DNA from: Oceanicella sp. SM1341
GTDB taxonomy: Bacteria; Pseudomonadota; Alphaproteobacteria; Rhodobacterales; Rhodobacteraceae
Length of the DNA stretch: 64,000 nucleotides
Assembly: GCF_003448965.1 (NCBI RefSeq)
Contig: NZ_QRGC01000018.1
Coordinates: 42,850-106,849 of the forward strand
Reading direction: 5' to 3'
In this document: piece after piece, positions 1-7,639 of the stretch
How positions within the stretch are numbered: position 1 is the first letter of the stretch
Layout of the letters: each line of letters starts with the position of its first letter
Notes under the pieces: generated by a model
Told to the model about the DNA's origin: nothing
Seen by the model: only the letters and a program-made list of their open reading frames with translations
Database searches by the model: none
Position numbers and translations under genes: made by a program

Positions 1-3
1 GGC

Positions 4-381
4 TCAGGCGCCCTCCATCTCCGCGTAGGTCTGCTTGATGATCTTGATGGCGTGGTTCGCCTTGGGCACGCCGCAGTAGACCGCGACATGCAGCATCGCC
101 TCGATGAGGTCTTCCTTGGTGGCGCCGGTGTTCGCGGTGGCGCGCACGTGCATGGCGACCTCGTCGAAATTCCCCATGCCCGCCAGCAGCGCCAGCGTGA
201 CGATGGAGCGCTCGCGCTTCGTGAAATGCGGGCGCGACCAGACCGAGCCCCAGGCGCCTTCGGTGATGAAGGTCTGGAACGGCTCGTCGAAGGGGGTCTT
301 GGCGGCCTCGGCGCGGTTCACATGCGCGTCGCCGAGCACGGCGCGCCGCGTGGCCATGCCGGCGTCATATCTCTCGGACAA
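4..381 (-). CDS. pcaC: 4-carboxymuconolactone decarboxylase
   Basis: PcaC decarboxylates gamma-carboxymuconolactone to beta-ketoadipate enol-lactone in the protocatechuate branch of the beta-ketoadipate pathway; it is cytosolic. The 125-residue protein is the full family length and carries the carboxymuconolactone-decarboxylase core, including the helix with AVYCGVPKANHA near residues 100-111. Its start lies inside the end of pcaD (17-bp overlap), so the two are co-transcribed and probably translationally coupled. The stop is only 3 bp from the window edge; in related bacteria pcaH, pcaG and pcaB follow, and they would lie outside this window. Identification is by sequence recognition and by the pcaD/pcaQ context, which agree. 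Confidence 0.95.
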   Translation of the reverse strand: MSERYDAGMATRRAVLGDAHVNRAEAAKTPFDEPFQTFITEGAWGSVWSRPHFTKRERSIVTLALLAGMGNFDEVAMHVRATANTGATKEDLIEAMLHVAVYCGVPKANHAIKIIKQTYAEMEGA

Positions 382-1168
382 GGTCGGTCTCCTTCATGAA
401 GGCGGTGAGCACGGCGGCGACATCGGCGGGCTGTTCCACGCAGGGCAGGTGGCCGGCGCCGCGCACGAGGTGGAAGCCCGCGCCGGGGATCAGCGCCGCG
501 GTCTCGCGCACCAGGTCGGCGGGGGTGGAGCCGTCCTCGTCGCCGGCGATGGCGAGCGCGGGCAGGCTGAGGCGGCTGGTGCTCTCGATCAGGTCGGTGT
601 CCTTGATGGCGTAGCAGCAGCCCACGTAGCCGTCCTCGGGCGTGCGGCACAGCATGTGGCGCCAGCCGGCGAGCTCGTCGGGGTTCGCCTCGCGGAAGGC
701 GCGGGAGAACCAGCGCGACAGGATGTTCTCCTCCAGCGCCGCGATGCCGCCCTTGTGGATTTCCTCGATGCGGGCGTCCCACATGTCGGGCGTGCCGATC
801 TTGGCGGCGGTGTTGGAGAGCACGAGGGCGGAGACCAGGTCCGGCCGCTCCGCCGCCAGCCCCTGGGCGATCTGCCCGCCGATGGACAGGCCCACCACCA
901 TCGCGCCGCTCACCCCGAGATGGTCGAGCAGCCCGGCGGCCTCGGCCACGAGATCGCCCATGTAATAGGGGGCGGCGGGGCATTCGGACAGGCCGTGGCC
1001 GCGCTTGTCGTAGCGGATCACCCGCAGGCCCTCAGGCAGCAGGGGCAGCACCCGGTCCCAGACGCGGAAATCGGTTCCCAGCGAGTTGATGAAGAGGATC
1101 GCGCGCCCGTCCTGCGGGCCCTCGACGGCGTAGTGGATCCTCACGCCGTTGATGGTTGCGATTTGCAT
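365..1168 (-). CDS. pcaD: 3-oxoadipate enol-lactonase
   Basis: PcaD hydrolyses beta-ketoadipate enol-lactone to beta-ketoadipate. The 267-residue protein is a single alpha/beta-hydrolase domain with the nucleophile elbow GLSIGG (Ser95), an acidic residue in AGDEDGSTP (about Asp210-212) and a C-terminal His240 in GAGHLP, giving a complete catalytic triad. A run of six G (ribosome binding site) precedes the ATG by about 6 nt. It is the first gene of the pcaDC... operon, overlaps pcaC by 17 bp, and diverges from pcaQ across a 92-bp gap holding the PcaQ operator, so induction through PcaQ with beta-carboxymuconate or lactone is expected from the known family behaviour. Confidence 0.95.
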   Translation of the reverse strand: MQIATINGVRIHYAVEGPQDGRAILFINSLGTDFRVWDRVLPLLPEGLRVIRYDKRGHGLSECPAAPYYMGDLVAEAAGLLDHLGVSGAMVVGLSIGGQIAQGLAAERPDLVSALVLSNTAAKIGTPDMWDARIEEIHKGGIAALEENILSRWFSRAFREANPDELAGWRHMLCRTPEDGYVGCCYAIKDTDLIESTSRLSLPALAIAGDEDGSTPADLVRETAALIPGAGFHLVRGAGHLPCVEQPADVAAVLTAFMKETDLVREI

Positions 1169-1243
1169 AGCTGGTCCCCCCTTTTGAGTGGAGTATTTCC
1201 CATGTCGGTGTGGTTATGTAAAATGAAGAATAGAGCGATCACC

Positions 1244-1259
1244 ATAACCAGAGGGTTAT
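1244..1259. promoter_or_regulatory. PcaQ operator (perfect palindrome)
   Basis: The sequence reads ATAACC, AGAG, GGTTAT: a perfect inverted repeat with a 4-nt centre. It matches the ATAACC-N4-GGTTAA motif described for PcaQ of Sinorhizobium. It ends one base before the pcaQ ATG and contains the pcaQ ribosome binding site (AGAGGG), so bound PcaQ should also limit its own expression. A second ATAACC half-site lies on the minus strand at 1212-1217, on the pcaD side, as expected for the activation site of a LysR-type regulator. Confidence 0.85.
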
Positions 1260-1260
1260 C

Positions 1261-2190
1261 ATGAACCTCGACGCCAGGCTGCGTTTGCGACATCTCCGCT
1301 GTTTCGAGGAGATTGCGCGCCTCGGATCGGTGGGTCAAGCCGCCGAGATCCTGCACATTTCCCAGCCCGCCGCCTCCAAGACGCTGCGCGAGCTGGAGGA
1401 GATGCTCGACGTCACGCTGTTCGACCGCTCGGGCCGGCGGCTGCGCCTCACCCGCGCGGGGCTGCGCTTTCGCGAGCATGCGGGCGCAGCACTTTCCTCG
1501 CTGCGCCAGGGGGTTGCGGTGGTGACCGGCAAGCCGCGCAAGCCCATGCTGCGGCTGGGAGTGCTGCCCACGGTGGCGACCGGGGTGATGCCCAAGGCGG
1601 CGCTGAGCTTCTCGCAGAGCCACCCGCAGGTGCAGCTGCGCGTGTCCACCGCGCCGAACTGGTTCCTGCTCGAGCAGCTGCGCACCCATGCGCTCGACAT
1701 GGTGGTGGGCCGGCTGGCGGCGCCCGAGCAGATGACCGGCCTCGTCTTCGAGCACCTCTACTCCGAGCAGATCGCCGCCGTGGTGCGGCCGGGCCACCCG
1801 CTGGCGCTCTCGGGCGACATCGGCGCGCTGGCCGACTACCCGCTGATCCTGCCGCCGCCGGGCGCGGTGATCCGCACCACGGTGGAGCAGTTTCTGCTGG
1901 CGCGCGGGCTGGGCGGGCTGCAGGCGCGCTACGAATCCGTCTCGCTGGCCTTCGGCCGGGCGGTGGTGCGCGAGTCCGACGCGGTGTGGCTCATCTCGCG
2001 CGGCGTGGTGGAGGAGGAGCTCTCCCTCGGCCGGCTGGTGGCCATCGGCCCCGGCGGCGAGGACTGGACCGGCCCGGTCGGCCTCTCCCTGCGCGGTAAC
2101 GAAACCCCGACGGAGGAGTTGCACGCCCTCATCGAGGAGGTGCGCCGGGTGTGCGAGGGCCGCCGCCTTGCCGGGATCGACCCCGACTAG
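1261..2190 (+). CDS. pcaQ: LysR-type activator of protocatechuate genes
   Basis: A 309-residue LysR-type regulator: winged helix-turn-helix at about residues 8-68 (IARLGSVGQAAEILHISQPA), then a two-lobed periplasmic-binding-like effector domain. PcaQ proteins activate pcaDCHGB when beta-carboxy-cis,cis-muconate or its lactone builds up. The divergent position next to pcaDC and the exact PcaQ-type operator at 1244-1259 support this identity over other LysR proteins. The ATG is preceded by AGAGGG inside the operator. Autoregulation is inferred from that overlap. Confidence 0.93.
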   Translation: MNLDARLRLRHLRCFEEIARLGSVGQAAEILHISQPAASKTLRELEEMLDVTLFDRSGRRLRLTRAGLRFREHAGAALSSLRQGVAVVTGKPRKPMLRLGVLPTVATGVMPKAALSFSQSHPQVQLRVSTAPNWFLLEQLRTHALDMVVGRLAAPEQMTGLVFEHLYSEQIAAVVRPGHPLALSGDIGALADYPLILPPPGAVIRTTVEQFLLARGLGGLQARYESVSLAFGRAVVRESDAVWLISRGVVEEELSLGRLVAIGPGGEDWTGPVGLSLRGNETPTEELHALIEEVRRVCEGRRLAGIDPD

Positions 2191-2247
2191 GCGGCTCCTG
2201 CGAAATGCCTGCTATCCGGCGCCCTGCCGCCGCGCTATCGTGACGGA

Positions 2248-3105
2248 ATGACAGAAAAGCCGATGGCGAGCCGGGGCAAGTCCGAAACGGCGGACAGCCG
2301 CTCCGGCCAGGTGAGATCGATTTCGCGGGCCATAGCCATTCTGCGGTCCCTCGCGGCCAGCTCGGAAGGACTGACCCTCACCGAGACGGCCGAACGGGCC
2401 GGGCTTGCCGCATCCACCACGCACCGCATCCTCACCACTCTGGAGGGCGAGCGCTTCGTGCGCTTCGAGCCCGCCACCGGCCTGTGGCAGATCGGCGTCT
2501 CCGCTTTCACCGTGGGCGCCACCTTCGCGCGAAACCGCGACATCATCGCCCTCGCGCGCCCCTACCTGCGCCGGCTGATGGAGGTGACCGGAGAGACCGC
2601 GAACATCTACGTGGAAAGCGGCGGCGAGGCGATCTGCATGGCCCAGGTGGAGAGCCGCCACACCATGCGCGCCATCACCCAGGTGGGGGGGCGGGTGAAG
2701 ATGCACTGGTCGGGCGCCGGCAAGGCGCTGCTCGCCACCATGCCCGACGAGCGGGTGCGCGCCATCCTCTCCGAGCAGGGCATGCCGGCGGCCACCCCGG
2801 CCACGCTCACCACCCCCGCGGCGATGCTCGAGGAGCTCGCCCGCATCCGCAGCGCGGGCGTCGCGCATGACGCGGAGGAATTCACCGAGGGCCTGCGCTG
2901 CCTCTCCGTCGCGCTGCGCGACGAGCAGGGCCAGGGGGTGGCGGCGGTGTCGATCTCCGGCCCGGTGACCCGCCTCACGCCCGCCCGCCTGCCCGGGCTG
3001 CAGGAGGTGCTCTGCACCATCGCCGCCGAGATCACCCGCGATTTCGGCGGCGGAGGGGAAAAGGGTGAAATTCGCTCTGGACGCGGTCAGGGGGCTTTGT
3101 TATAG
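2248..3105 (+). CDS. IclR-family transcriptional regulator
   Basis: A 285-residue IclR protein: N-terminal winged helix at about residues 22-85 (SLAASSEGLTLTETAERAGL region, with STTHRIL as recognition helix), then the IclR effector domain with GAGKALLA and the C-terminal SVALRDEQG / AAVSISGP segment. IclR proteins are usually repressors, or activators of aromatic and carboxylate catabolism, binding small organic acids. It lies downstream of pcaQ on the same strand with a 57-bp gap, so it may belong to the aromatic-acid locus, but no target operator is evident and the effector is unknown. The last ~20 residues are low-complexity, and their codons hold the tRNA-Asn promoter. Confidence 0.9.
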   Translation: MTEKPMASRGKSETADSRSGQVRSISRAIAILRSLAASSEGLTLTETAERAGLAASTTHRILTTLEGERFVRFEPATGLWQIGVSAFTVGATFARNRDIIALARPYLRRLMEVTGETANIYVESGGEAICMAQVESRHTMRAITQVGGRVKMHWSGAGKALLATMPDERVRAILSEQGMPAATPATLTTPAAMLEELARIRSAGVAHDAEEFTEGLRCLSVALRDEQGQGVAAVSISGPVTRLTPARLPGLQEVLCTIAAEITRDFGGGGEKGEIRSGRGQGALL

Positions 3106-3106
3106 A
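3078..3106 (+). promoter_or_regulatory. Putative sigma-70 promoter of tRNA-Asn
   Basis: TGGACG (3078-3083), a 17-bp spacer and TATAGA (3101-3106) lie 29 bp before the mature tRNA-Asn end. Four of six bases match at each box. The element overlaps the 3' end and stop codon of the upstream iclR-type gene. Confidence 0.5.
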
Positions 3107-3134
3107 CCGCCTCGCCCGAGGATGAAGGCTCTGT

Positions 3135-3209
3135 TCCGGCGTAGCTCAGTGGTAGAGCATCGGACTGTTAATCCGCTGGTCGTAGGTTCGAATCCTACCG
3201 CCGGAGCCA
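3135..3209 (+). tRNA. tRNA-Asn (anticodon GTT)
   Basis: Seventy-five nucleotides with a perfect 7-bp acceptor stem (TCCGGCG with CGCCGGA), D-arm with GTAGCTCAGTGGTAGAGC, anticodon loop CTGTTAA, T-arm GGTTCGAATCC and an encoded G-CCA end. The GTT anticodon reads Asn codons. Confidence 0.97.
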
Positions 3210-3498
3210 GAATCCTCGGGGAAAATCATCCGCTTAACGTTAGCCACTTGCTCGCCCCTCCCGGGGGTTGACGCTTCTTGCGGGGTGGTTTGACAATTTC
3301 CGTTCCCGCAAGCTTCGCTTTTCCCAGTGTCTCGCTGGTCTCGGCGGTCCTCCGATCCGGATTGGCGTTCCTCGAATGCGGCGCGGGCTCCGGCCCGTAT
3401 CGGCGTGCCTTGGCCGGCGTGGGGCCGTGGGTCGCGTTGCGGTGGAAACGCCGGGCGGGCTGCGGCATGATGCGTCTGCCGGGAAGGGGGGCGCCGCA

Positions 3499-4428
3499 AT
3501 GGGATATCGCATCAGGAAGGGCGACGCGGACATGCAGCAGGCGCTGCGCCGCATCGCGGGGGAGCAGATCGACCGCGCCCTGGCCGAGCTGGACGATGCC
3601 GCGCTGAGCCCCGCCGCCCGGGTGCACCAGATCCGCAAGCGCTGCAAGAAGCTCCGCGGCCTGCTGCGCCTCGTGCGGCCGGCCTTTTCCGGCTTCGGCG
3701 CCGAGAACGCCACCTTCCGCGACCTCGCCCGGCCGCTCTCCGGCGCACGCGACGCCGATACGCTGATCCGCAGCTACGATGCCCTGCTCGCCGCGCAGGA
3801 GGTGGACGACCGCCGCCGCTTCGCCGCGATTCGCGCCCGGCTCACCCGCGAGGCCGGGGAGGCGCACGGCGCCCCGGCGCTGGACGACCGGCTCGAGGAC
3901 CTGCGCGCACAGATGCAGGAGGCCCGGCGCCGGGCGCGGGGCTGGAGCCTCGGGCACAAGGGGTTCAGGGCGCTGGCGGGCGGGGCCGGCAAGTCCTACG
4001 CCCGGGCCCGCGAGGCGATGCAGCACGCCTATGCCCTGCGCGAGGACGAGGCGCTGCACGACTGGCGCAAGTACCTCAAGGCGCACTGGTATCACGCCCG
4101 GCTGGCGAGCCGCATCTGCCCCGGCATGATGGAGCCGCACGCGGAGGGGCTCGACCGGCTCTGCACCCTGCTGGGCGATCACCACGACCTCTGCGTGCTC
4201 GACGCGCGACTCGCCGGCGCGCCTCTCGATTTCGGGCCGCGCACCGATGTCGAGGGCTTCCGGGCCCTGATCGGGGCGCGCAAGGCCGTGCTGGAGGAGG
4301 AGGCCTTCCGTGCCGGCCGGGTGCTGCTCGCGGAGCGGCGCGAGGCACTGGTACGGCGCTGGCGCGGCTACTGGAAGCTCTGGCGTGCCGGCCGGATGAC
4401 GCGTGAGCGGCTGGTGGTGAAGGCGTGA
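3499..4428 (+). CDS. CHAD domain protein
   Basis: A 309-residue protein made almost wholly of one CHAD (conserved histidine alpha-helical) domain. It is rich in Arg, Ala and Glu, with spaced histidines and paired basic residues (VHQIRKRCKKLRGLLRLVRP near the start, HDWRKYLKAHWYH in the middle, GDHHDLCVLD later). CHAD domains bind inorganic polyphosphate through such basic surfaces; some associate with polyP granules. No CYTH triphosphatase domain is fused and none adjoins. The ATG at 3499 is chosen because it has a GGGAAGGGGG ribosome binding site 9 nt upstream; the open frame extends further 5' with a TTG at 3268, but that part is not CHAD-like. Confidence 0.88.
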   Translation: MGYRIRKGDADMQQALRRIAGEQIDRALAELDDAALSPAARVHQIRKRCKKLRGLLRLVRPAFSGFGAENATFRDLARPLSGARDADTLIRSYDALLAAQEVDDRRRFAAIRARLTREAGEAHGAPALDDRLEDLRAQMQEARRRARGWSLGHKGFRALAGGAGKSYARAREAMQHAYALREDEALHDWRKYLKAHWYHARLASRICPGMMEPHAEGLDRLCTLLGDHHDLCVLDARLAGAPLDFGPRTDVEGFRALIGARKAVLEEEAFRAGRVLLAERREALVRRWRGYWKLWRAGRMTRERLVVKA

Positions 4429-4538
4429 GCGCCGCGTCGCGGCAGCCTTAATCAACCGGCAAGATCGGCTCTTTACAGTCTCTCCCGGGCCAGGTGACGG
4501 CGGTGCCGGAACGGTTCCGGGCGCCTGGCCGCAGGGCG

Positions 4539-6779
4539 ATGGAGAGAATGGGTCGGTCACCTTACATTTTCGGAATGCGGGAGCGGATCATCCTGCTCCT
4601 CCTGTTGGTCTCGCTGTCGGGAATGGCCGCCATCGGCTTCGCGACCTACAATTTCGCGCGCCAGCAGATCGTGGACAGCTGGCTGTCCCAGCTCCGCCGC
4701 ATGGTCACCCAGCAGGAGCGCGAGATCCTTCAGGTCACCGGCCACTGGACCGACAGGGTGCAGGCGCTCACCGCCGCCGAGCCGCTGCCCGCCGCCGCCG
4801 CCGCGCTGTTCATGAACGGCTCGCAGGAGGCGCTGGAAACGCTGCATGCGAGGCTGGTGGAGGCGTTCGGGTCGGTTCGCCTGCTCGAGCGGCTCACGGT
4901 ATGCGGCGTCTCGGGCGGCGAGATCGCGGCCGTCGGCGCTCCGCCGGCGCGCACCGGGCGCTGCCAGGGCCTGGGCGGCCGGTCGGCCGAGCGCCCGCCC
5001 GGCATCATCGACCTGTGGTTCGACCCGGTGGAGGCGCGGCTGCACGTGCTGGTGGCGGACGTGCTGCGCCACGAGGGGGCGCGGGTCGGAACGTTGCTGG
5101 CGGTGTTCGACGCCTCGGAGCTGCTCGCCACGGTCGCCGGGCATGAGGAACTGGGCCGCAGCGGCGAGCTGCTCATCGTCCGGCGCGACGCCGAGGGCCG
5201 GGTGGAGGTGCTCACGCCGCGTCGCTATCCCGTCGGCTTCGGCCCGGGCCGGGCGGCGGGGGAGGACCCCGCGGTGCTGGCGGCGCTGCAGGGGCACGAC
5301 ATCGCCGAGGAAAGCACCGCGATGAGCGACCGGGAGGGTGTGCCGGTGCTGGTCGCCACCGGCTATGTCCCCGCGCTGGGCTGGGGCGTGGTGGCGCGGA
5401 TCGGGCGCGACGACGCGCTGCGCCCCGCGCGCGAGCTGCTCGAGACCATGGGCTTCATCTTCGCGGTGCTCTCCGTGGCGGTGCTGGTCGTGGGCGTGGT
5501 GCTGGCGCGGATGATCACCCGGCCGACACTGCACCTCGCCGATGTGGTCCGCCGGATCATGGAAGGCGACACCTCGCGCCGTGCCGAGATCCTCTCGGCC
5601 GACGAGATCGGCTATCTCGCGCGCAGCTTCAACACCGCGATGGACTTCCTCGACCGCAAGACCCGCACCCTGGAGGAGAGCGAGGGGCGCATGCGTGCCG
5701 TCTTCGACACGACGGTGGACGGTCTGGTGACCATCGACGCGCATGGCACGATCGAGGCCTTCAACCGCGGATGCGAGGAGATCTTCGGCTACAAGGCGCG
5801 CGAGGTGCTGGGCCGCAACGTGAAATGCCTGATGCCGGAGCCCTACACCAGCGCCCATGACGGCTATCTGGAAGCCTATTCCCGCACCGGCCGGCGCCAG
5901 ATCATCGGCACGGGGCGGGAAGTGTCGGGCCGACGCAAGGACGGCTCGACCTTCCCGCTCGAACTGTCGGTGAGCGAGGTGATGCTCGACGACCGGCGCA
6001 TCTACTGCGGCATCCTGCGTGACATCTCCGAGCGCAAGGAGGCGGAGCACCGGCTCGCCCTCACCCTGGAAGACCTGCGCATCTCCAATGCCGAGCTGGA
6101 GAAATTCGCCTATGCCGCCTCGCATGACCTCAAGTCGCCGCTGCGCGCGGTCGAGCGGCTTACCCGCTGGCTGGAAGAGGACCTTGAGCCGCATCTCGAT
6201 CAGTGCAACCGCGATCGCATGGAAAAGCTTCGCGGGCGGGTGATGCGGATGGAGCAGTTCCTCGACGACCTGCTCGAGTATTCCCGGGCCGGGCGCGCGG
6301 GCACGCCGGGCGAGCCGCAGAACCTCGGACAGATGATCGAGGACCTGCGGCCGCTGGTCGACATGCCCGACGACATGTCGCTCAGCATCGACCCCCGCCT
6401 CTATCACATCCTGCTGCCGCGCATGCCGCTCGAGCAGGTGTTCACCAACTTGCTGTCCAACGCGGTGAAGCACCATGGCGCGCCCGGCGGCAGCATTTCC
6501 GTGGGAGTGCGCGAACTCCCCGACGGTTACGAGTTCGCCGTGCGCGACGACGGTCCGGGCATTCCCGCCCGCTTCCATGACAGGGTGTTCGAGATGTTCC
6601 AGACACTGAAACCGCGTGACGAACGCGAGGGCAGCGGCATGGGGCTGGCCTTCGTGAAGAAGATCGTGACGGCCCGGCGCGGACAGGTGCGCATCCTGTC
6701 CGGAGAGGGGGAGGGCGCCTGCATCGTCTTCACCTGGCCGGTGGCCATGCCGCTGAAGATGCTTGCAAGGGAGGCCTGA
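4539..6779 (+). CDS. Membrane PAS-domain sensor histidine kinase
   Basis: About 746 residues. Order: a transmembrane segment near the N-terminus (IILLLLLVSLSGMAAIG), a ~270-residue periplasmic sensor, a second transmembrane segment (GFIFAVLSVAVLVVGVVLA), HAMP, a PAS domain with FixL-like wording (VDGLVTIDAHGTIEAFN), a HisKA H-box of the phytochrome type (AASHDLKSPLR, His529) and a HATPase with DDGPGIP and GSGMGLAF. It should autophosphorylate and pass phosphate to the response regulator encoded 4 bp downstream. The start is uncertain: GTG 4494, ATG 4539, 4548 and 4575 are in frame, and all precede the first membrane helix. The periplasmic ligand is unknown. Confidence 0.88.
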   Translation: MERMGRSPYIFGMRERIILLLLLVSLSGMAAIGFATYNFARQQIVDSWLSQLRRMVTQQEREILQVTGHWTDRVQALTAAEPLPAAAAALFMNGSQEALETLHARLVEAFGSVRLLERLTVCGVSGGEIAAVGAPPARTGRCQGLGGRSAERPPGIIDLWFDPVEARLHVLVADVLRHEGARVGTLLAVFDASELLATVAGHEELGRSGELLIVRRDAEGRVEVLTPRRYPVGFGPGRAAGEDPAVLAALQGHDIAEESTAMSDREGVPVLVATGYVPALGWGVVARIGRDDALRPARELLETMGFIFAVLSVAVLVVGVVLARMITRPTLHLADVVRRIMEGDTSRRAEILSADEIGYLARSFNTAMDFLDRKTRTLEESEGRMRAVFDTTVDGLVTIDAHGTIEAFNRGCEEIFGYKAREVLGRNVKCLMPEPYTSAHDGYLEAYSRTGRRQIIGTGREVSGRRKDGSTFPLELSVSEVMLDDRRIYCGILRDISERKEAEHRLALTLEDLRISNAELEKFAYAASHDLKSPLRAVERLTRWLEEDLEPHLDQCNRDRMEKLRGRVMRMEQFLDDLLEYSRAGRAGTPGEPQNLGQMIEDLRPLVDMPDDMSLSIDPRLYHILLPRMPLEQVFTNLLSNAVKHHGAPGGSISVGVRELPDGYEFAVRDDGPGIPARFHDRVFEMFQTLKPRDEREGSGMGLAFVKKIVTARRGQVRILSGEGEGACIVFTWPVAMPLKMLAREA

Positions 6780-6783
6780 AGCA

Positions 6784-7212
6784 ATGCTGGGCGAAACTGT
6801 GAACATCCTCCTGCTCGAGGACGACGAGATCGACGCCGAGGAGGTGACCCGGGCCTTGAGGCGCCGGCAGATCGAGCATCCGCTCCACGTGGCCCGCGAC
6901 GGGCTGGAAGGACTGGCCTGGCTGCGCGGCGAGAACGGCCTGGGCCCGCTCGCCGCCCCGCATCTCATCCTGCTCGACATCAACATGCCACGCATGAACG
7001 GGATCGAGTTCCTCGAGGCCTTGCGTGCCGACGCCCGGCTGCGCCGTTCGGTGGTCTTCGTGCTCACCACCTCCAACAGCGAAGAGGACAAGCATCGCGC
7101 CTACGGGCTGAACGCGGCGGGATACCTGCTCAAGAGCAGCAGGACCGACATGCACGCAGGCTTCGAAACCCTGATCGACAGCTACCTGCGCGCGGTGGCC
7201 TTTCCCAGCTGA
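6784..7212 (+). CDS. Single-domain response regulator (Rcp1 type)
   Basis: A 142-residue stand-alone receiver domain: acidic pocket LEDDEIDAEE, phosphoacceptor Asp65 in LLDINMPRMNG, Thr in LTTSNSEEDK and the conserved Lys in YLLKSS. The wording and length match the Rcp1 family that pairs with phytochrome-like kinases, which fits the H-box of the upstream kinase. The ATG at 6784 has GGGAGG 9 nt upstream, within the end of the kinase gene; an ATG at 6763 would overlap the kinase more and is less likely. There is no output domain, so the signal must pass to another protein, perhaps by phosphorelay or protein contact. The divergent GGDEF-EAL gene downstream is a candidate partner by position only. 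Confidence 0.9.
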   Translation: MLGETVNILLLEDDEIDAEEVTRALRRRQIEHPLHVARDGLEGLAWLRGENGLGPLAAPHLILLDINMPRMNGIEFLEALRADARLRRSVVFVLTTSNSEEDKHRAYGLNAAGYLLKSSRTDMHAGFETLIDSYLRAVAFPS

Positions 7213-7639
7213 CCAGAGAGCGCGGTCTGCCTGCCCCGCGCGCGCGGCGGCGCGGCACCCGGGCGGGCGGGAGCAGGGGCGGGTGGGGCTGAGCATGCCG
7301 CGTGGGCTCGTTGCGTGAACGGGCGCGCCTGCTCCGGAGCTGAGGGAGGATGCGATGCGTCGGGAGCCTGAGCGGGGCCCGCGACGCCGCGCAATGCCTT
7401 GCCGCCGGGCGGTGGGCCGGTGCCCCCGAGACGCTCGCAGCGCAACAGTTGGCCTGCGCCGGGACTGCTCCCGCAGGCGCGGTCGATGCGCCTTGTGTCG
7501 CGGTCCGGGCGCGGGCGGGATCGGCAGAACTCCCGTGCCTCCGCGAGCAGGGCGGGCCGCGGAGCGACATGCCTTGTTACCGGGCGCCTGCCCGGCAGGC
7601 CCGCGTTCCGGCCTCTGCGCCGCTCGGGGCGGGGGGATC
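7213..7639. other. Intergenic, convergent, no gene seen
   Basis: 427 bp between the response regulator and the end of the GGDEF-EAL gene on the other strand. All frames read as low-complexity Arg/Ala/Pro shadows. A short hairpin, GCCTGC with GCAGGC around 7591-7605, could be a terminator, but there is no T-run. Confidence 0.4.

Noticed and set aside
4557..7091. An 844-codon minus-strand open frame opposite the histidine kinase
   Set aside because: Antisense shadow; the kinase motifs are on the plus strand.
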